Positions 8,917 to 18,917 are shown, counted from the first letter of the stretch. The stretch: DNA of 45,498 bases from Streptococcaceae bacterium (GCA_031270325.1 JAISXW010000008.1:1-45498); one strand, 5' to 3'. Program-made: numbers and translations. Notes: generated by a model not told the origin, from the sequence alone.

Positions 8917-9005
8917 AAGACTATCGAGGTACTAATCAAGGACAATCCGCCTTAGCTTCAGCTTAAAGTGCCTCGAAAAATTCAAAACCTATAAGGAGTC
9001 CATTC

Positions 9006-9758
9006 ATGTTTTTACAAGTTAATCGTTTAGAAAAGACATTTCAAAGCCGTTTTTCAAAAGAAAAGACACAGGCCTTGCGCGATGTAAATTTTACAGCAGA
9101 AGAAGGGGAGTTCATTGCCATCATGGGCGAAAGCGGGAGCGGTAAAACGACCTTGCTCAATATTTTAGCGACACTCGAAAAACCAAGTAGTGGCGACGTC
9201 ATGCTAGAAGGCAAGCAAATCAGCACGATTAAAGAGCAGCAATTAGCGGAGTTTCGCAGGGATCATCTGGGCTTTGTCTTTCAAGATTTCAATCTACTAG
9301 ATACGCTGAGTGTGCGGGATAATATTTTCTTACCGCTGGTCCTCGCCAGACAGCACCATAAGGAAATGGCCAATCGTTTAGCTGTTTTAGCACCCAAGCT
9401 GAATATTGCTGACCTACTAGATAAACAACCTTTTGAGCTTTCTGGTGGTCAAAAACAACGGGTGGCGATTGCCAGAGCTTTGATTACGCAGCCTAAGTTA
9501 ATCTTGGCGGACGAGCCGACAGCAGCCTTGGATTCTAAAAACTCTGATAGCTTATTGGCCTTGTTTGAGCAGATCAATGCTGAGGGGCAAACAATTCTGA
9601 TGGTTACGCATTCGAGTTTGGCTGCTAGTCATGCCAGCCGTGTCCTCTTTATCAAGGATGGTAAGATCTTCCACCAACTCTATCGTGGCAGTCAAACAAG
9701 TCGCGCTTTCAACCGTGACATTAGCACAGCCATGACCAATCTACTAGGAGGTGAATAA
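9006..9758 (+). CDS. BceA-type ABC transporter ATPase
   Basis: 250-aa ATPase of the MacB/BceA family, which powers peptide-antibiotic sensing and resistance transporters. Walker A GESGSGKTT (residues 40-48), Q-loop VFQDFN, signature LSGGQKQR, Walker B LILADEPTAALD, and H-loop THS are all intact. RBS AAGGAG is placed before ATG 9006. Its stop overlaps the ATG of the permease by one base, so the pair is one operon. Confidence 0.93.
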   Translation: MFLQVNRLEKTFQSRFSKEKTQALRDVNFTAEEGEFIAIMGESGSGKTTLLNILATLEKPSSGDVMLEGKQISTIKEQQLAEFRRDHLGFVFQDFNLLDTLSVRDNIFLPLVLARQHHKEMANRLAVLAPKLNIADLLDKQPFELSGGQKQRVAIARALITQPKLILADEPTAALDSKNSDSLLALFEQINAEGQTILMVTHSSLAASHASRVLFIKDGKIFHQLYRGSQTSRAFNRDISTAMTNLLGGE

Positions 9759-11731
9759 TGTTTTATCTCAAACTTGCGAGTCAAAATATTAGAAAGTCAC
9801 TACAAAACTTTTCACCTTTTTTACTGGCCACGATTGTCATGTTTGCTATGACCTTTATCTTGTCCAATATCGCTTTTTCAAAGAGCTTGAATCAGTTGCG
9901 TGGTGCGGCATCCGTCAAGATGATGATGCTTGCAGGATTGGTCATTATCATCTTCTTTTCGGTCATCATTGTCAGTTACAGTTATCGCTTCTTACTCAAA
10001 CAACGGACTAAGGAGTTTGGGCTTTACAATATTTTAGGGCTAAACAAAAGTCAGATTGCGATGATTGCTTTCTGGGAACTTGTGATCACTTTTATCGTCA
10101 CACTCCTAGTTGGGCTGCTGTCTGGTTTAATCTTATCTCAGTTTTTATATCTCAGCTTTGTGAATCTAATTGGCGGAAACTATTTCGTACTTAAAGTGTC
10201 AACGTCAGCGATTTGGCTCACAATGGTGGCTTTCGCCTTGATTTTTAGCTTGCTGATGATCTTTGCCCTTGTGACAGTCCGTCGTAATTCAGCGATTAGT
10301 CTTTTAAAAGATAGCGGTCGAAGCGAACGCGAACCACGTGGGAGATTGATTATCTCATTGATCAGTCTTGCCATGATTGGTACTGCCTATTACTTGGCTT
10401 TCAGCGTCAAAGGACCTTTAGAGGCCTTGATGAAATTTGCCTTTGCCGTTGTGCTCGTCATTATCGGGACTTACTTACTCTATATCGGCGTGACGATCTT
10501 TGTCTTGAAACGGCAAAAGGCCAATAAAAACTATTACTATCAGCCTAATCATTTCATTACGACAAGCAGTATGCTTTATCGGATGAAGACCAATGCCGTA
10601 GGGCTTGCTAATATTACGATTCTCGTGACCATGACTTTTGTGACACTGGCGACTTCGGTTGCCCTCTATGTCGGTTCACAAAAAATCATCCAAGAGCAAT
10701 TTCCTCAAAATACATCAATCAGCCTGTTCGGTACGGACATTGAAAAGAACAAGCAAACCCTGATGACAGTGGCGCATGAGAATCGGTTAGACTTGTCGCA
10801 GTTCAAACCTTTTACAACTTTTACGGCAATGAATGTCTTTAGTGTTGATCAACAGCATCATGCTAAGTTCCCATCGCCTGTCGTAACGGTCAATGATTTT
10901 GCGACAATTACCTTTGTGACACGTGAGGATATGCTGAAGCTGGGCACTCAGTTACCAGAATTAAAAGACAATCAGGTCTTGATCTTTAACCAGCTTGGTC
11001 AACGAGATGTGCAAACAATTGATTGGTATGGCGAAAAGTTAACCGTCAAAAAAGCGTCAGTAGAGCTCAAGAATTTCCCTTATTCCGCAGCCATCTTTGA
11101 TACCTTTGTGATGATTGTCAAAGATGATCAAACACTTGATAAGCTCTCTACACTTTATGCTAAAAGTGGTGACCGTTCAGGAGGTGGTCAAGGGGTCACT
11201 TATGAGGGAGAAATCAGCTATAACTATATCACGAGAGTCATGCTAGACTTGCCGGAAGACAAACAAGCAGCATTAGCTAAAAAGGCGAATGGCACTTTGA
11301 CACTTTCGACCGAGAAAGAGACGAGACAAGAGATGCTGGCTTTCACAGGTGGCTTTCTATTTATCGGTTTTATCTTGGGCTTGACCTTTATTTTAGGAGC
11401 TGCTTTGATCATTTACTATAAACAAATTTCCGAAGGTGCTGAGGACAAACGCAGTTATCGGATTTTACAAGAGATCGGGTTGACCAAGAAAGAAGTCAAA
11501 CAATCCATTGATTCTCAAGTATTGATCGTCTTTTTCATGCCAATTGTTGTCAGTGTCATTCACTTTGCAGTCGCCTTTCTGATGATTTCCAAATTGATTA
11601 AACTTTTTGGAATTACAGATATCAATATGATTGCCATCGTCAGTGTCTTGACCATTGCTGCAATCTCGATCATCTATTATCTCATTTATCGCAAAACCTC
11701 TAAAATTTATTACCGCATTGTTGAGCGATAA
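9758..11731 (+). CDS. BceB-type ABC transporter permease (FtsX family)
   Basis: 657-aa membrane protein with the layout of BceB permeases: one N-terminal transmembrane segment (about residues 17-38), several further helices to about residue 315, a large extracellular domain (about 315-525) and C-terminal helices. The extracellular domain recognises cell-wall-targeting peptides in this family and signals to the partner kinase. It ends with a terminator at 11749. The cognate two-component system follows 285 bp later rather than upstream, where it more often lies. Confidence 0.9.
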   Translation: MFYLKLASQNIRKSLQNFSPFLLATIVMFAMTFILSNIAFSKSLNQLRGAASVKMMMLAGLVIIIFFSVIIVSYSYRFLLKQRTKEFGLYNILGLNKSQIAMIAFWELVITFIVTLLVGLLSGLILSQFLYLSFVNLIGGNYFVLKVSTSAIWLTMVAFALIFSLLMIFALVTVRRNSAISLLKDSGRSEREPRGRLIISLISLAMIGTAYYLAFSVKGPLEALMKFAFAVVLVIIGTYLLYIGVTIFVLKRQKANKNYYYQPNHFITTSSMLYRMKTNAVGLANITILVTMTFVTLATSVALYVGSQKIIQEQFPQNTSISLFGTDIEKNKQTLMTVAHENRLDLSQFKPFTTFTAMNVFSVDQQHHAKFPSPVVTVNDFATITFVTREDMLKLGTQLPELKDNQVLIFNQLGQRDVQTIDWYGEKLTVKKASVELKNFPYSAAIFDTFVMIVKDDQTLDKLSTLYAKSGDRSGGGQGVTYEGEISYNYITRVMLDLPEDKQAALAKKANGTLTLSTEKETRQEMLAFTGGFLFIGFILGLTFILGAALIIYYKQISEGAEDKRSYRILQEIGLTKKEVKQSIDSQVLIVFFMPIVVSVIHFAVAFLMISKLIKLFGITDINMIAIVSVLTIAAISIIYYLIYRKTSKIYYRIVER

Positions 11732-11748
11732 GTTGAGTACAACAGATC

Positions 11749-11769
11749 AAGCGCCGAGGCGCTTTTTTT
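11749..11769 (+). terminator. rho-independent terminator
   Basis: AAGCGCC-GA-GGCGCTT followed by T residues, after the permease gene. Confidence 0.88.
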
Positions 11770-11853
11770 GGTGCATAACATTTTTTGCTGTGAAGTCACG
11801 AGGAAAGAAGTGGCTTTTAAAAGCATCAGCCTATCATGAGCTCTAGGTTGCTG

Positions 11854-11914
11854 ACACTGAGTGTCAAAAAATTTGAGACTCAGTGCGAAAAAATTTTAGA
11901 CTGAGGCTAAAACA
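11854..11914 (+). repeat. isolated patch of the 22-bp repeat
   Basis: About three units of the motif GACTGAGTG-(A/T-rich), the same unit that forms the long array at 27408-27767. CTGAGTGTC and GAGACTCAG also form a small hairpin. It lies between the transporter terminator and the response-regulator promoter; nothing else is seen in 11770-12000. Confidence 0.7.
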
Positions 11915-12000
11915 GATTGCTGCGAAGTCGCAATTTTTGTCGGACTAAGTCTGGTCTTTTGCCTTCTTGGTGTCAATCCGAAACCTTTTGCCTTATTTTC

Positions 12001-12009
12001 TGGTAAAAT
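12001..12009 (+). promoter_or_regulatory. extended -10 of the response-regulator gene, implying a leaderless start
   Basis: TGG-TAAAAT ends at 12009, and the ATG follows after seven bases with no Shine-Dalgarno. Confidence 0.55.
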
Positions 12010-12016
12010 AGAGACT

Positions 12017-12676
12017 ATGAAAGATAAAGTTTTTATTGTAGAAGATGATGAGCTGATTGTCAAACTACTGCGGGATAAATTACAAGAGGAGTTTCGGGTG
12101 ATGGCAACGAATAATTTTCGTGATGTGACGACTGAAATCCAAACCTACCAACCTAATCTGATCTTGATGGACATTACCTTGCCCTATTTTAACGGCTTTT
12201 ATTGGACAACTGAGATCCGAAAAACCAGTGATGTCCCAATCATCTTTATCTCTAGTGCGACAGATGAGATGAATGCGGTCATGGCCATGAATATGGGTGC
12301 CGATGATTTTATCAGCAAACCTTTTTCGATTGACATCTTGATTGCTAAAATGAACGCACTGTTACGGCGGACAAAATTACAGGTCAAGCACCTTAACTTT
12401 GACAACTATACGCTAGATTTGGAAGGGCGTTTTTCAGATGGCGAGGAGGCGATGGTTGCCTTGACCAAGACTGAGACGATTATTCTAAAGATTTTACTTG
12501 AGCAGGCGGGGACGATTGTCGCCAAGCAAGACATCTTAAAGAAACTTTGGGAAAGTGATGACTTCATTGATGACAATACTTTGAATGTCAATATGAGTCG
12601 CTTGCGTAAAAAATTGTTACAAGTTGGTTTTGAGGCGATACATACGGTACGGGGTGTGGGGTATGTCGTGAAATGA
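12017..12676 (+). CDS. OmpR-family response regulator (BceR-like)
   Basis: 219 aa. Receiver domain with acidic pocket EDD (residues 9-11), phosphoacceptor Asp52 (LILMD) and the conserved Lys in SKPFS. A C-terminal winged helix ends in RGVGYVVK. Coupled to the kinase by a four-base overlap. By analogy with BceRS it should control the ABC transporter at 9006-11731. The start at 12017 is at the -10 downstream edge, so it is probably leaderless. Confidence 0.92.
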   Translation: MKDKVFIVEDDELIVKLLRDKLQEEFRVMATNNFRDVTTEIQTYQPNLILMDITLPYFNGFYWTTEIRKTSDVPIIFISSATDEMNAVMAMNMGADDFISKPFSIDILIAKMNALLRRTKLQVKHLNFDNYTLDLEGRFSDGEEAMVALTKTETIILKILLEQAGTIVAKQDILKKLWESDDFIDDNTLNVNMSRLRKKLLQVGFEAIHTVRGVGYVVK

Positions 12677-13656
12677 GAGCGATTGGGAGACTATTGCGCA
12701 TCTTTTGCCGTGAAAGAGTCGGGGAATACGTCATGTTGTGTCTGTCGGAGGGGTTGATTGCGCTCGTTTTGCTGCTCCATCATTTAGACTTGGCGATTTT
12801 TAATGTTGCCTTTGGCATGCCCTTGCTCGTGTTTTTAGTCTTTCAGGTCATTGCTTTTATCAAATTTGTGCGTTTACATCATTGCTTGAGCCATGTCTCG
12901 CTAGATAATTTGTCTTATTTTCCTGATCATAGTCAGATTGGTCAAGATTATCAAGCCATTATCCATGACTTAGATAAGACCAGACAAGAGAAATTTGAGG
13001 CGTTGGCAAATTTTGATAAAGACTTGCTTGATTTGACGAAACTTTGGACGCATCAGATGAAGGTGCCATTGGCAGCCTTAGATTTGATGGTACAGACTGA
13101 CCGACTGACAGTGTCTGATGTCCAGAGTCAGTTGCTAGAGCTGGATAATTACCTCAATATTCTATTGAGTTATTTGCGCTTGCAGCATACAGCGACCGAC
13201 TTTCGATTTGAGACTTTTGATGTGGCGGATATCATGCGCCGGATTGTCAAAAAGTATGCCAATCAATTCATTCTCAAGAATTTATCAGTTAAGATTATTG
13301 GTTCATGGCGCATCACAAGTGACCAAAAATGGCTAACGGTTGCCCTAGAGCAGATTATCAATAATGCGGTTAAATATACTAAAACTGGCAGTGTGACGGT
13401 GACTTTTGACACTAACATTGTGATCACAGATACAGGGATTGGGATTTTACCAGAAGATATCCCACGGCTTTTTGAACATGGCTTTACCGGTTACAATGGG
13501 CGTCGCAATCAAAAATCAACCGGACTTGGTCTTTATCTGACCAAAGATATTTTATCGCAACTTAATTTTGAGATTGCCATCAGCAGTCAGCTGGATCACG
13601 GGACTGCTGTGACAATTAGTCAAAGCAAGACGACTGACTCCGTATTGGTCCGATAA
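12673..13656 (+). CDS. BceS-like intramembrane-sensing histidine kinase
   Basis: 327 aa. Two transmembrane segments (about residues 15-35 and 41-62) are separated by almost no extracellular loop, typical of intramembrane-sensing kinases that take their signal from a BceAB transporter. The phosphoacceptor is in WTHQMKVPLAAL, followed by N box EQIINNAVKYT, G1 DTGIGI and G2 STGLGLYLTK. ATG overlaps the regulator's stop (ATGA). Confidence 0.9.
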   Translation: MRAIGRLLRIFCRERVGEYVMLCLSEGLIALVLLLHHLDLAIFNVAFGMPLLVFLVFQVIAFIKFVRLHHCLSHVSLDNLSYFPDHSQIGQDYQAIIHDLDKTRQEKFEALANFDKDLLDLTKLWTHQMKVPLAALDLMVQTDRLTVSDVQSQLLELDNYLNILLSYLRLQHTATDFRFETFDVADIMRRIVKKYANQFILKNLSVKIIGSWRITSDQKWLTVALEQIINNAVKYTKTGSVTVTFDTNIVITDTGIGILPEDIPRLFEHGFTGYNGRRNQKSTGLGLYLTKDILSQLNFEIAISSQLDHGTAVTISQSKTTDSVLVR

Positions 13657-13706
13657 ATTTTAGCTGACATGTTATAATAGAGAATCTAATGAAAAAGGAG
13701 ATGATG

Positions 13707-15053
13707 ATGTCAACTCATATCAAGGTAATTGGTGCTGGCTTAGCAGGTTCAGAAGCTGCTTACCAAATCGCCAAACGTGGCATTCCCGTCAAGCTTTATG
13801 AAATGCGTGGTGTCAAACCGACGCCTCAACACAAAACGACAAATTTTGCTGAACTTGTCTGTTCCAACTCTTTACGTGGCGACTCGCTGACCAATGCCGT
13901 TGGTCTATTGAAAGAAGAAATGCGACGACTGGATAGTTTGATTATTCACTCAGCTGATGCGACCAGAGTGCCTGCAGGTGGCGCATTAGCCGTTGATCGT
14001 GAAGGCTTTTCAGAACTTGTTACTGAGCGGATAACTGACCACCCCTTGATCGAAGTCATCAGAGAAGAAGTCACTGCACTACCGGATGATACCTTGACCG
14101 TTGTGGCCTCTGGGCCTTTGACATCAGATATCCTAGCTAAACAGATACACGCCTTAAATGATGGCGATGGCTTTTATTTTTATGATGCTGCAGCGCCAAT
14201 TGTTGATGTTAATAGCATCGATATGAGTAAGGTCTACCTCAAATCACGTTATGATAAGGGGGAGGCTGCCTATCTGAATGCGCCGATGACCAAAGCAGAG
14301 TTTCAAGCTTTTCAGGAGGCATTAGTAGCGGCAGAAGTAGCAGAAATCAAGGCGTTTGAAAAAGAAAAATACTTTGAGGGCTGCATGCCGATAGAAGTGA
14401 TGGCAGCTCGGGGCTTTAAGACGATGTTGTTTGGCCCGATGAAACCAGTTGGCCTAGAAAATCCCAATCAGACTTACACGGTGACCAAACGTGATGGGAC
14501 AACTTATGAAACCAATGTTCCCTATGCTGTGATTCAACTGCGGCAAGATGATGCGGCAGCTAGTCTTTATAATATTGTTGGCTTTCAAACACATCTCAAA
14601 TGGGGCGAACAAAAACGCATTTTCCGAATGATTCCGGGTCTTGAACAAGCAGAATTTGTCAGGTATGGCGTGATGCATCGGAATTCTTATATGGATGCGC
14701 CCAATCTTTTGACCCAAACCTTTCAGTCTAAAAAGCAAGCCAATCTCTTTTTTGCCGGTCAGATGACAGGCGTTGAGGGCTATGTCGAATCAGCCGCCTC
14801 AGGTCTGGTGGCAGGCATTAACGCCGCTCGTTTGTTCAAGGGGCAAGCGCCGGTAACTTTCCCAGAAACGACAGCAATCGGTGCCTTGCCTTATTATGTG
14901 ACCCATGCCAACAGTAAAAACTTCCAACCGATGAATGTCAATTTTGGCATCATCAAGGCCTTGGATGGCGACCGAATTCGAGATAAAAAAGAGCGCTATA
15001 CAGCAATCAGCGCACGTGCTTTAGCTGATTTAGCAGCATATTTAGACCTATAA
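13707..15053 (+). CDS. trmFO: TrmFO, folate/FAD-dependent tRNA uridine-54 methyltransferase
   Basis: 448 aa, makes ribothymidine 54 in tRNA using methylenetetrahydrofolate and FADH2. FAD-binding [12 protein letters not shown] at the N terminus; the two catalytic-region cysteines are seen in [11 protein letters not shown] and EGCMPIE; the C-terminal [12 protein letters not shown] segment is intact. ATG 13707 is preferred to the upstream in-frame ATG 13689 because AAGGAG lies between them at the right distance. TATAAT is about 30 bp upstream. Confidence 0.93.
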   Translation: MSTHIKVIGAGLAGSEAAYQIAKRGIPVKLYEMRGVKPTPQHKTTNFAELVCSNSLRGDSLTNAVGLLKEEMRRLDSLIIHSADATRVPAGGALAVDREGFSELVTERITDHPLIEVIREEVTALPDDTLTVVASGPLTSDILAKQIHALNDGDGFYFYDAAAPIVDVNSIDMSKVYLKSRYDKGEAAYLNAPMTKAEFQAFQEALVAAEVAEIKAFEKEKYFEGCMPIEVMAARGFKTMLFGPMKPVGLENPNQTYTVTKRDGTTYETNVPYAVIQLRQDDAAASLYNIVGFQTHLKWGEQKRIFRMIPGLEQAEFVRYGVMHRNSYMDAPNLLTQTFQSKKQANLFFAGQMTGVEGYVESAASGLVAGINAARLFKGQAPVTFPETTAIGALPYYVTHANSKNFQPMNVNFGIIKALDGDRIRDKKERYTAISARALADLAAYLDL

Positions 15054-15116
15054 CACGGCATTCAGCGCCTCAGGCAGTTTGCCAATCGTCTGAGACAGCT
15101 TAATATTGGAGAAATC

Positions 15117-16364
15117 ATGAAAATACCTTTTGTCACTCAAGCCCAGCTTGAAACCATCACCGCAACTTACCCGACACCTTTTCATTTGTATGATGAAAAG
15201 GGCATTCGTGAAAAAGCACGGGCGCTCAATCAAGCATTTAGCTGGAACTCGGGCTTTAAGGAATTTTTTGCCGTTAAGGCGACACCGACACCAGCCATTC
15301 TGAAGATCCTACAAGAAGAAGGCTGTGGTGTCGATTGTGCCTCAGAGGTTGAGCTGATGATGGCGCACAAAGTCGGATTTGAAGGGCCAGCGATTATGTT
15401 TTCGTCTAATGATACGCCAGCTCAAGAATTTCAATACGCCAGAGCACTTGGTGCAACGATCAACCTTGATGCTTATGAACACGTTGCCTTTCTCAAGGCT
15501 GTCACGACAATCCCCGAAACGATTTCCTGTCGCTATAATCCGGGTGGTGTCTTTGCGCTTGGGACTGACATCATGGACAATCCCCAAGACTCTAAATTTG
15601 GGATGACTAAGGCTCAGCTCATCCAAGCGTTCAAAGACTTGAAAGCACTCGGTGTCAAAAAGTTTGGGATTCATTCCTTTTTGGCCTCGAATACAGTAAC
15701 CAATGCCTATTATCCAGCGCTTGCCAGAGAATTATTTGAGCTAGCAGTAGAAGTGGTGCAGGCGACTGAGGTTGAGCTAGATTTCATCAACCTATCCGGT
15801 GGGATTGGGGTCAACTATCATCCTGACCAGACCCCTAATGACATTGCCAAAATTGGGCAAGGCGTTCGGGAAGCCTATGAAGCTGTTTTAACACCTAATG
15901 GCTTGGATCAGGTCAAGATATTTACCGAACTCGGTCGCTTCATGCTAGCACCTCATGGACATCTCATCACCAAAGTTCTCCATCACAAGCAAACCTATCG
16001 GGACTATATCGGCGTTGATGCCAGTGCGGTTAATCTCTTGAGACCAGCTATGTATGATGCCTATCATCACATTAGCATTTCGGGCAAAGAAAAGGCTGCG
16101 GCGACTGAGGTATACGATGTGGTTGGGGCGCTCTGCGAGAATAATGATAAGTTCGCGAAACAAAGGCAGCTGCCAGAAATTCAGGTCGGAGATACGCTCA
16201 TCATCCATGACACTGGTGCGCACGGCTTTTCAATGGGCTATCAATATAATGCCAAACTGCGCTCGGCAGAAATTTTATTACAAGAAGATGGCACGACACG
16301 ACTGATTCGCAGAGCCGAAACACCCGAAGATTACTTCGCAACGATTGAGGGCTTTGATTTCTAA
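15117..16364 (+). CDS. lysA: diaminopimelate decarboxylase
   Basis: 415-aa PLP enzyme of the ornithine/DAP/arginine decarboxylase family that turns meso-diaminopimelate into lysine. The PLP lysine is in FFAVKA; also seen are GCGVDCASEVE, the Gly-rich SGGIG, TELGRF, and ALCENNDKF, where the active-site Cys of the family CES motif is conserved (here C-E-N). RBS TTGGAG precedes the ATG. It stands alone behind trmFO with a 63-bp gap. Confidence 0.88.
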   Translation: MKIPFVTQAQLETITATYPTPFHLYDEKGIREKARALNQAFSWNSGFKEFFAVKATPTPAILKILQEEGCGVDCASEVELMMAHKVGFEGPAIMFSSNDTPAQEFQYARALGATINLDAYEHVAFLKAVTTIPETISCRYNPGGVFALGTDIMDNPQDSKFGMTKAQLIQAFKDLKALGVKKFGIHSFLASNTVTNAYYPALARELFELAVEVVQATEVELDFINLSGGIGVNYHPDQTPNDIAKIGQGVREAYEAVLTPNGLDQVKIFTELGRFMLAPHGHLITKVLHHKQTYRDYIGVDASAVNLLRPAMYDAYHHISISGKEKAAATEVYDVVGALCENNDKFAKQRQLPEIQVGDTLIIHDTGAHGFSMGYQYNAKLRSAEILLQEDGTTRLIRRAETPEDYFATIEGFDF

Positions 16365-16496
16365 GTTAGTCACTCTTTAAACGGCGGAACTTATGGGAAT
16401 GCTATCATTGGGAGATAAGTACCTAAAGTGGTAGGGAGACGATCGTTCTGCTGTGAGCTTTGTCTCGAAATGGTATGACAATCTAAATGCTAAGCT

Positions 16497-16533
16497 AACC
16501 AGCGAGCTTGAGACCTCGCTGGTTTTCTTTTTG
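16497..16533 (+). terminator. strong rho-independent terminator
   Basis: AACCAGCGAG / CTCGCTGGTT perfect 10-bp stem, 8-nt loop, then TTCTTTTT, after lysA. Confidence 0.95.
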
Positions 16534-16617
16534 TCAAATTTGGCAGTCTTAGGTTGGTCGATGGTGCCTGCGTTTTTGTGTGTTAGACCACGTTTGCCTG
16601 ATTAAGAGTCACGCTTG

Positions 16618-17080
16618 ACTAAAAAAGATGGGGCGTCGGGAGAAAAAGAGTCGCCGTTGGGCAAAAAAAAGTCGGCGTCGGGTAAAAAAGATGCGCCGTT
16701 GGGCAAAAAAGAGTCTCGGTCGGTTAAAAAAGAGTGGCTGTCTGGTAAAAAAGAGTCTCCGTCGAGTAAAAAAGAGTGGCTGTTAGGTAAAAAAGAGTCT
16801 CCGTCGACTAAAAAAGAGTGGCTGTCTGGTAAAAAAGATGCGATGTCGGGAGAAAAAGAGTGGCTGTCTGGAAAAAAAGAAGCGCCGTCGAGTCCAAAAG
16901 AGTGTCCGTCTGGAAAAAAAGAAGCGCCGTTGGGCGAAAAAGAGTGTCGATCGGTCAAAAAAGAAGCGGCGTTGGGCAAAAAAGAATGTCGATCGGTCAA
17001 AAAAGAAGCGTCGTTGGATACAAAAGAGTCACGCACGGGCGAAAAAGAGTGTCGCACGGGTAAAAAAGACCCACGCTTGC
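16618..17080. repeat. 21-bp minisatellite A (about 22 units)
   Basis: Imperfect tandem repeat of about 21 bp built on (G)(G/T)TAAAAAAGAGT followed by a G/C/T-rich half, with many units alternating between two types. Because 21 is a multiple of 3, the plus strand is open for 173 codons (7-residue units such as GKKEWLS) and the minus strand for 195 (Ser/Phe-rich). Neither frame has a ribosome binding site or recognisable start, so I treat it as non-coding. Degenerate copies of a CACGC-ATGGTCAGTCGGAGA motif follow at 17090-17154. Nothing else is seen between 16540 and 17340. Confidence 0.85.
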
Positions 17081-17343
17081 TTGAATTTAGCCCACGCATG
17101 GTCAGTCGGAGACCACCGTTGGTCAAAATCAGATGACACATGGTCAGTCGGAGATATTCCTTGCTTGCCACCAGATTGCTTTCAGGCACATTTTCTGGTC
17201 ATTTTAGGCAGTTGGTGTGCCTTTTTTTATTTTTTGCGGGCGAAAAGGTTGACCGTCTGAGTCAACTGCTTCTTGCTTGGACTTGAGAGCTTTTCTCAAG
17301 GTTCAAGCTAGTCTGATTTAGCTCAAATTAGTTTTTCAGATCG

Positions 17344-17372
17344 TTGACAGCGCTTTCAAATGGTAGTATAAT
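17344..17372 (+). promoter_or_regulatory. sigma-A promoter with an overlapping cre-like site (locus 2)
   Basis: TTGACA (17344-17349), 17-bp spacer, TATAAT (17367-17372). The 16-mer 17344-17359 fits the cre consensus with one mismatch and overlaps the -35, as in locus 1. Confidence 0.75.
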
Positions 17373-17451
17373 GAACCTATAATAATTTCAAACACAATCT
17401 GTAGATTGTATTTGAATCGGACGAGTAAATACTTGACAAAGGAGAAAGCGA

Positions 17452-18818
17452 ATGATTCAATTTAACGAACGAACGAACGAACGAACGAACGAACGAACGA
17501 ACGAACGAACGAACGAACGAACGAACGGCTAACTTTATTTTTTCTTAAGCTGCGGTTGTCAGCAGTGACAAATGCAGTCGCACAAAACTTAGGCGTAAAA
17601 CGCAAGTGCTTGATGGGTTTGGCTTTATTGAGCTTGCTGCTGCCTACGACCTTACAACCTGTCTTGGCAGACGAGACTAAAAACATCACAGGCACATCAG
17701 GGGATTCAATCGTCAGCTACACCGTCGGTCAAAAGTACAAAGTGACGATTCCGACAACGATTGTTCTAACTGACCAAGCGGGTACTAAAGGGACAGGGAC
17801 TGGTACGGTCACGATCCATGCAGGGAATGACTTGAAGATTGGCAACGGCGAGACGTTGGCGGTTGCCATCAAAGCTGGCGAAAGGCTGAAGCTGGGCACG
17901 GATGGTGATGCAATCTCAGAGACTACTGGCTTGCCTTATGCGGTCAGTAAAGGCAGCACTTTTGGTGGTGCTTCAGTAGCAGCCGATGGTGCCGCCTTTG
18001 TTTCGGCAGATGCAGGCGCGACCACTGATGTGCCGCAAGCCCTCTATATCGAGAGTGCTGCACCGAAACTTGCGGGAACTTACACAGGCACGCTTACTTT
18101 CACGGTTAATGTGTCGTCGCCAGCCTTTGAGGTCAGCAGTACAGTACCGGGCACAGAATTTACCTTTGCGGGATCGGATTGGCGGATTTTGGCGACAGAT
18201 ATTGACGCTTCCGTCCCTGGTAACCAAGCCTTGATTATCAAGAAAGATGCCTTAAGTGAAAAAGAAATGTCAGCCGACGGCGAGACTGGTGCAGACACAG
18301 CCGGCAAAGCAATCAAATTCCATGAAAGTCAGAGCACCTATTTCAATAGCAATGGCGACAACGGCTATGAGCATAGCTTACTCAAAAGCAGTATTGACAA
18401 TTACTACGACCATTTCATCGCCAATCACTCTGATACTCAATACGTCCAAGCGGTCTCACTCAACACTCCGACTTTAGATGAATTTAATACTGCTAACAGT
18501 AAGAATTGGTCTTACGATAACGCTAATGGCTCAGAGGGTATTGTTTGGTATAAAGATACCCACTTTAAAACGACCCTAGGTGGCTCCGATTATGCCTTTG
18601 CGCTCTCTTATGGCGACATCAATACCACCATGGGTCTAAGTGGTCAAATTAGCAGCTCTTTCCTAAACTTTGCTGATACTTATTGGCTTCGGTCGTCCGG
18701 CGGCACTCCTGTTTGTGCGGGCTTTGTCAGCGAAGCTGTCTTCACCCCCTACAATTCTGTGGATGGCACTCGTCTAGCTCGTCCAGCTCTAGTGATAAAT
18801 ATTAAACAAGCCTCATAG
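17452..18818 (+). CDS. phase-variable secreted DUF6273-type protein, out of frame here (locus 2)
   Basis: Paralogue of the locus at 3364. ATG 17452 follows AAAGGAG (17438-17444) at seven bases, reads M-I-Q-F, then 16 AACG units. With 16 units the frame stops at TAA 17530 after 26 codons. The long frame to 18818 is open through the tract but has a stop at 17463-17465, so ATG-driven expression needs 14 or 17 units. The predicted ON product is about 456 aa: NERT repeats, basic segment, signal peptide (GLALLSLLLP ... VLADE), beta-rich domain (VGQKYKVTIPTTI), and a C-terminal DUF6273-like part (YWLRSSG ... RPALVI). A weak in-frame TTG at 17556 could give low expression. No wall anchor is seen. Confidence 0.75.
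17464..17527 (+). repeat. tetranucleotide tract, 16 x AACG
   Basis: Perfect 4-bp tandem repeat directly after codon 4. It is followed by a T6 run (17538-17543). One base more lies between tract and signal peptide than in locus 1, so the ON register differs (n = 2 mod 3 here, n = 0 mod 3 in locus 1). Confidence 0.97.
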
Positions 18819-18891
18819 AACTTAATCAAGAGACACACCGTCCAAACGTCTAAACAGAGCAAGAGGCGTGATTTAAAGATGAAACGAAAGG

Positions 18892-18917
18892 GAAGTGGCA
18901 CTGGCGACTTCTTTTTT
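18892..18917 (+). terminator. rho-independent terminator after locus 2
   Basis: GAAGTGGC / GCGACTTC stem with one mismatch, ACTG loop, then T6. Confidence 0.8.

Noticed and set aside
16602-17189. Open frames of 195 (minus), 173 and 140 (plus) codons across minisatellite A
   Set aside because: They are a by-product of a stop-free 21-bp unit; no ribosome binding site, no proper start, and both strands are equally open.
17462-17695. Minus-strand frame with repeated SFVR
   Set aside because: Shadow of the AACG tract of locus 2; no start signal.
3464-18788. LPXTG-type wall anchoring for the two tract-controlled proteins
   Set aside because: Both C termini end shortly after the RPAL motif without LPXTG, hydrophobic segment or basic tail.
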